A stretch of 64,000 bases of DNA, taken from contig CM076148.1 in the NCBI GenBank assembly GCA_038025085.1, positions 32,532,501-32,596,500 on the forward strand. The letters are read 5' to 3'. Positions 61,681-64,000 of the stretch are shown one piece after another (position 1 is the first letter of the stretch; the number at the start of each line of letters is the position of its first letter). Below the pieces are notes generated by a model. The model ran no database searches. It saw only the letters and a list, made by a program, of their open reading frames with translations, and was not told the origin of the DNA. Made by a program: the position numbers and the translations under genes. This stretch comes from Tetragonia tetragonoides. Lineage: Eukaryota; Streptophyta; Magnoliopsida; Caryophyllales; Aizoaceae.

Positions 61681-64000
61681 GTTCCAATGATAACGTCTTA
61701 CATGATCGGCCCAAGCGAAGATAAAGTGTTCCTAGTAAATAATTTCTCTATTTACAAGATTCAAACCTCTAATCTTACTTAAAAAATTAGAACATCAAAT
61801 CAATCACACCAAGCACTTATTGATAATGAGATATTCCGCTTTGATACCTATGAATCTCTAATGTTATAAGTTACCTTACGGCTATTACTTTATTGATAAA
61901 GGAGTTATTAAATTTTTGTCCACTTAAGACAAAATCATGCACACTTGTCCCTTGGATTGTGTTCTTTTTACAAACACAGTTGAATTGAATCCAACTAAAA
62001 GAAATTTCACTAAATTGAATAGTATAAGTAATATGTGAGAAAAAGTAGATATGTAAACTAAATTGGTTTTAAAATAAGTGGAAAGAAATCATAATTAGAG
62101 CAAGCAAATTCTAACCCGACTCAAAAAATAACCTGAAAAGGTTCGTCATGCAAAAGACTCGAATCCGAAATTTGTGAGACAAACGCTGTTTTGACCCTGT
62201 CACCAATCCAAACCCGACATATTAAAGAACCAACGTAACTCAATCTAATAATAACCCGTCTTATTGATAACCTAAACCCAAATTGAACCAGTCCGACATC
62301 ATCCATTTGCCAGGTCAAGACCCCACAATATTGCAATTTCTTTACCGTACTCCCCAGGCCCCAACCGATTAACGAGACCGACAAGGCAGGAAGGGAAATA
62401 CTCTACTGATTAGAGATAAACCAAATTGAAAGGGAATACTCTAATGAAGAGGTTAAACCAAATTGGACGGAAATACTGTAGGGAAGAGATAAACCAAATT
62501 GAACACTTGTCTTCATGAGGTTGATTGAAAGAGGTCCTAAAATAGTAAGGGGGCTAGAACTTCTATCGTTTGCATCAAAATGTTTTGGGTGATGAGACAG
62601 TAACAGGGCCCGCCTGCTATTTCCCTGCTTTGATATTGTACCTCTAATGTTCCATGGTCAATCGTTTTTCGCAACAAAAATTCATATGAGGTGGACTCAA
62701 TGTGAGGCGCCTCAAATAAATATGTGTTGGCATTATGATTGTTTTTATGTTTTTCTTGTTTTTTAAGAGTAAGATAAGAAAAGATTTCTTCAAATACATC
62801 ATACATTCCTTACTCGACCTCTTGAGTGGAGAAAAATTGAGGCAGCTGTTAAAAACGGATCTAGGCCGAATGTAGTAAGGTTTTTGGCCCATAAAATAAG
62901 CCGGCAAATAGGCTAACGGTCCGAAACCTTATAAAATCACCAAAATATATTGTCTAAGCTCACCATTTTCAGAGTCGAACTGGTCGAACTTATGGACAGT
63001 TCGATCTATAAGTTGTTCTACTTTATCTACTTTTCAATAAAAACAACATTTTTTTTATCTCCAATAAAAACAATATTTAAAATACCGTATAATTTACCAA
63101 GAAATCAGTTTAGAAAATCTAAATTTACACATTACAAAAGAGCGAGGAAACCTCAAATTTGTTTTTGGCCTAAAGGACCAACCCAATATAAATGAACCTG
63201 AGTCTGACGTGATCATAGGGCCAAAAGATGTGGCAGGTCAAACGCTATAATTGACTTCACATTTTTATTTCGATTTGAGAAAATACAAAAAATATTGATA
63301 ATCATGTTACAACATAATCTAAAGTTTCGAAATTTACAAAAATACTTTCAAATTTCACCCCGTTACACACAAGTCGTTTAATAACTAACGTTGTTAAGTC
63401 TACATTAACATTCATCCATGATCCAAAGCGACACTAATGTAAGTTTTCAGGAGGTAGGCTTACAACTTACAAGCAGGTATGCTGCTCAATTTTATGGTGC
63501 AAAATTTTCCACCATCTATCATTTGTTTGACATCATAGACACACCGACTCAGGGTTTTATTTTTGTTATATTTTTCATTTCTCTACTGCCCAAAACAGAG
63601 GAAAGGCAGAGGCAATAAACCCATTAAACACTTTGTTGCTGTCAAGTGTCAACCATCCCTTTTTTTTCAAAATTACGTTTTTTTATTTTATTTTATTATT
63701 TTCAAAAGTACACTTAAACTAATGGTATAGGTTACACGGATACGGATATGGATGCAGAGACGGGTCTAGATACGGATACGGGAAATTGTATATCTAAAAA
63801 AATAGGATACGTATACGTATAATGATTAAACAATATAATATGTAAAAATGATTCTTTTTCTCAGAAATCTATGCACTAAATCTTAATATTATAAAAATAA
63901 ATTAAAGAAAATTAGAATGAAAACAATTCAAACATCTTTTCGTAGGTGTATTTTACAATTTTTAAGATGAAAAATAAATAAGCTATATAAACATGTCTAA
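61681..64000. other. No gene recognised; small repeats
   Basis: Contains a threefold tandem repeat of about 37 bp at 62393-62505 (GGGAAATACT...AAACCAAATTG units) and degenerate AACCCG-type words at 62110-62330. A GATACGGATA-rich patch lies at 63735-63815. The remaining short ORFs show no family motifs or splice context. Confidence 0.5.
62393..62505. repeat. Three tandem copies of a ~37-bp unit
   Basis: Units start at 62393, 62432 and 62469. Each has GGGAATACT-like and AGAGATAAACCAAATTG-like parts, with several substitutions and small indels. Non-coding. Confidence 0.75.

Noticed and set aside
62393..62505. CRISPR-like array
   Set aside because: Only three degenerate tandem units without spacers, in a plant genome; an ordinary minisatellite.

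Overview
The window is plant nuclear DNA, from a eudicot. It shows AT-rich introns with GT..AG borders, F-box genes, a Core-2/I-branching glycosyltransferase, a 12-exon plant metallo-beta-lactamase-fold gene, and transposon families typical of dicots (L1, RTE, copia, hAT, Stowaway, MULE, tRNA-derived SINE). The species cannot be fixed from sequence alone. Terminal motifs of the type TTGTATAAGACCGTC made me think of Caryophyllales, but this is a weak hint.

Layout. 1-15.8 kb: decayed L1-type LINE pieces and a small F-box family on the minus strand. There are two nearly full copies (608-1875 and 14503-15785), each broken at different points, and one 3' scrap (about 5042-5205) with shared downstream flanks. 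16.5-23.9 kb: a tandem duplication (units 16499-18651 and 18654-23933), each with a decayed fragment resembling the last exon of a GDSL esterase/lipase. Unit 1 carries a 561-bp retroposon. Unit 2 carries a 3.47-kb hAT element and a Stowaway-like MITE. The sister unit shows the empty site for each insertion. 24-26.4 kb: a MITE and a 3' copia remnant.

26.8-57.7 kb: one host gene on the plus strand, a LACTB2-like metallo-beta-lactamase-fold hydrolase of about 525 codons in 12 exons. Its introns hold most of the interesting DNA: LINE tails, a 156-bp tandem duplication, two LTR-like arms in inverted order around a MITE, a 1001-bp MULE carrying a piece of a PDI-like gene, three SINE copies, a young 1657-bp non-autonomous LTR element with an unclassified ORF, a 4.3-kb L1 with an RTE fragment inside it, and a 6.07-kb full-length L1 ending 48 bp before exon 9. 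Exon 11 carries an 8-bp imperfect duplication that looks like a hAT excision footprint and shifts the frame.

57.7-64 kb: a two-exon GT14 (Core-2/I-branching) gene with one in-frame TGA, then a LINE RNase H remnant and repeats.

No multi-gene pathway is encoded here. The window is best read as one large living or recently damaged gene, two small gene families in decay, and a dated series of transposon insertions that can be resolved to the base pair.
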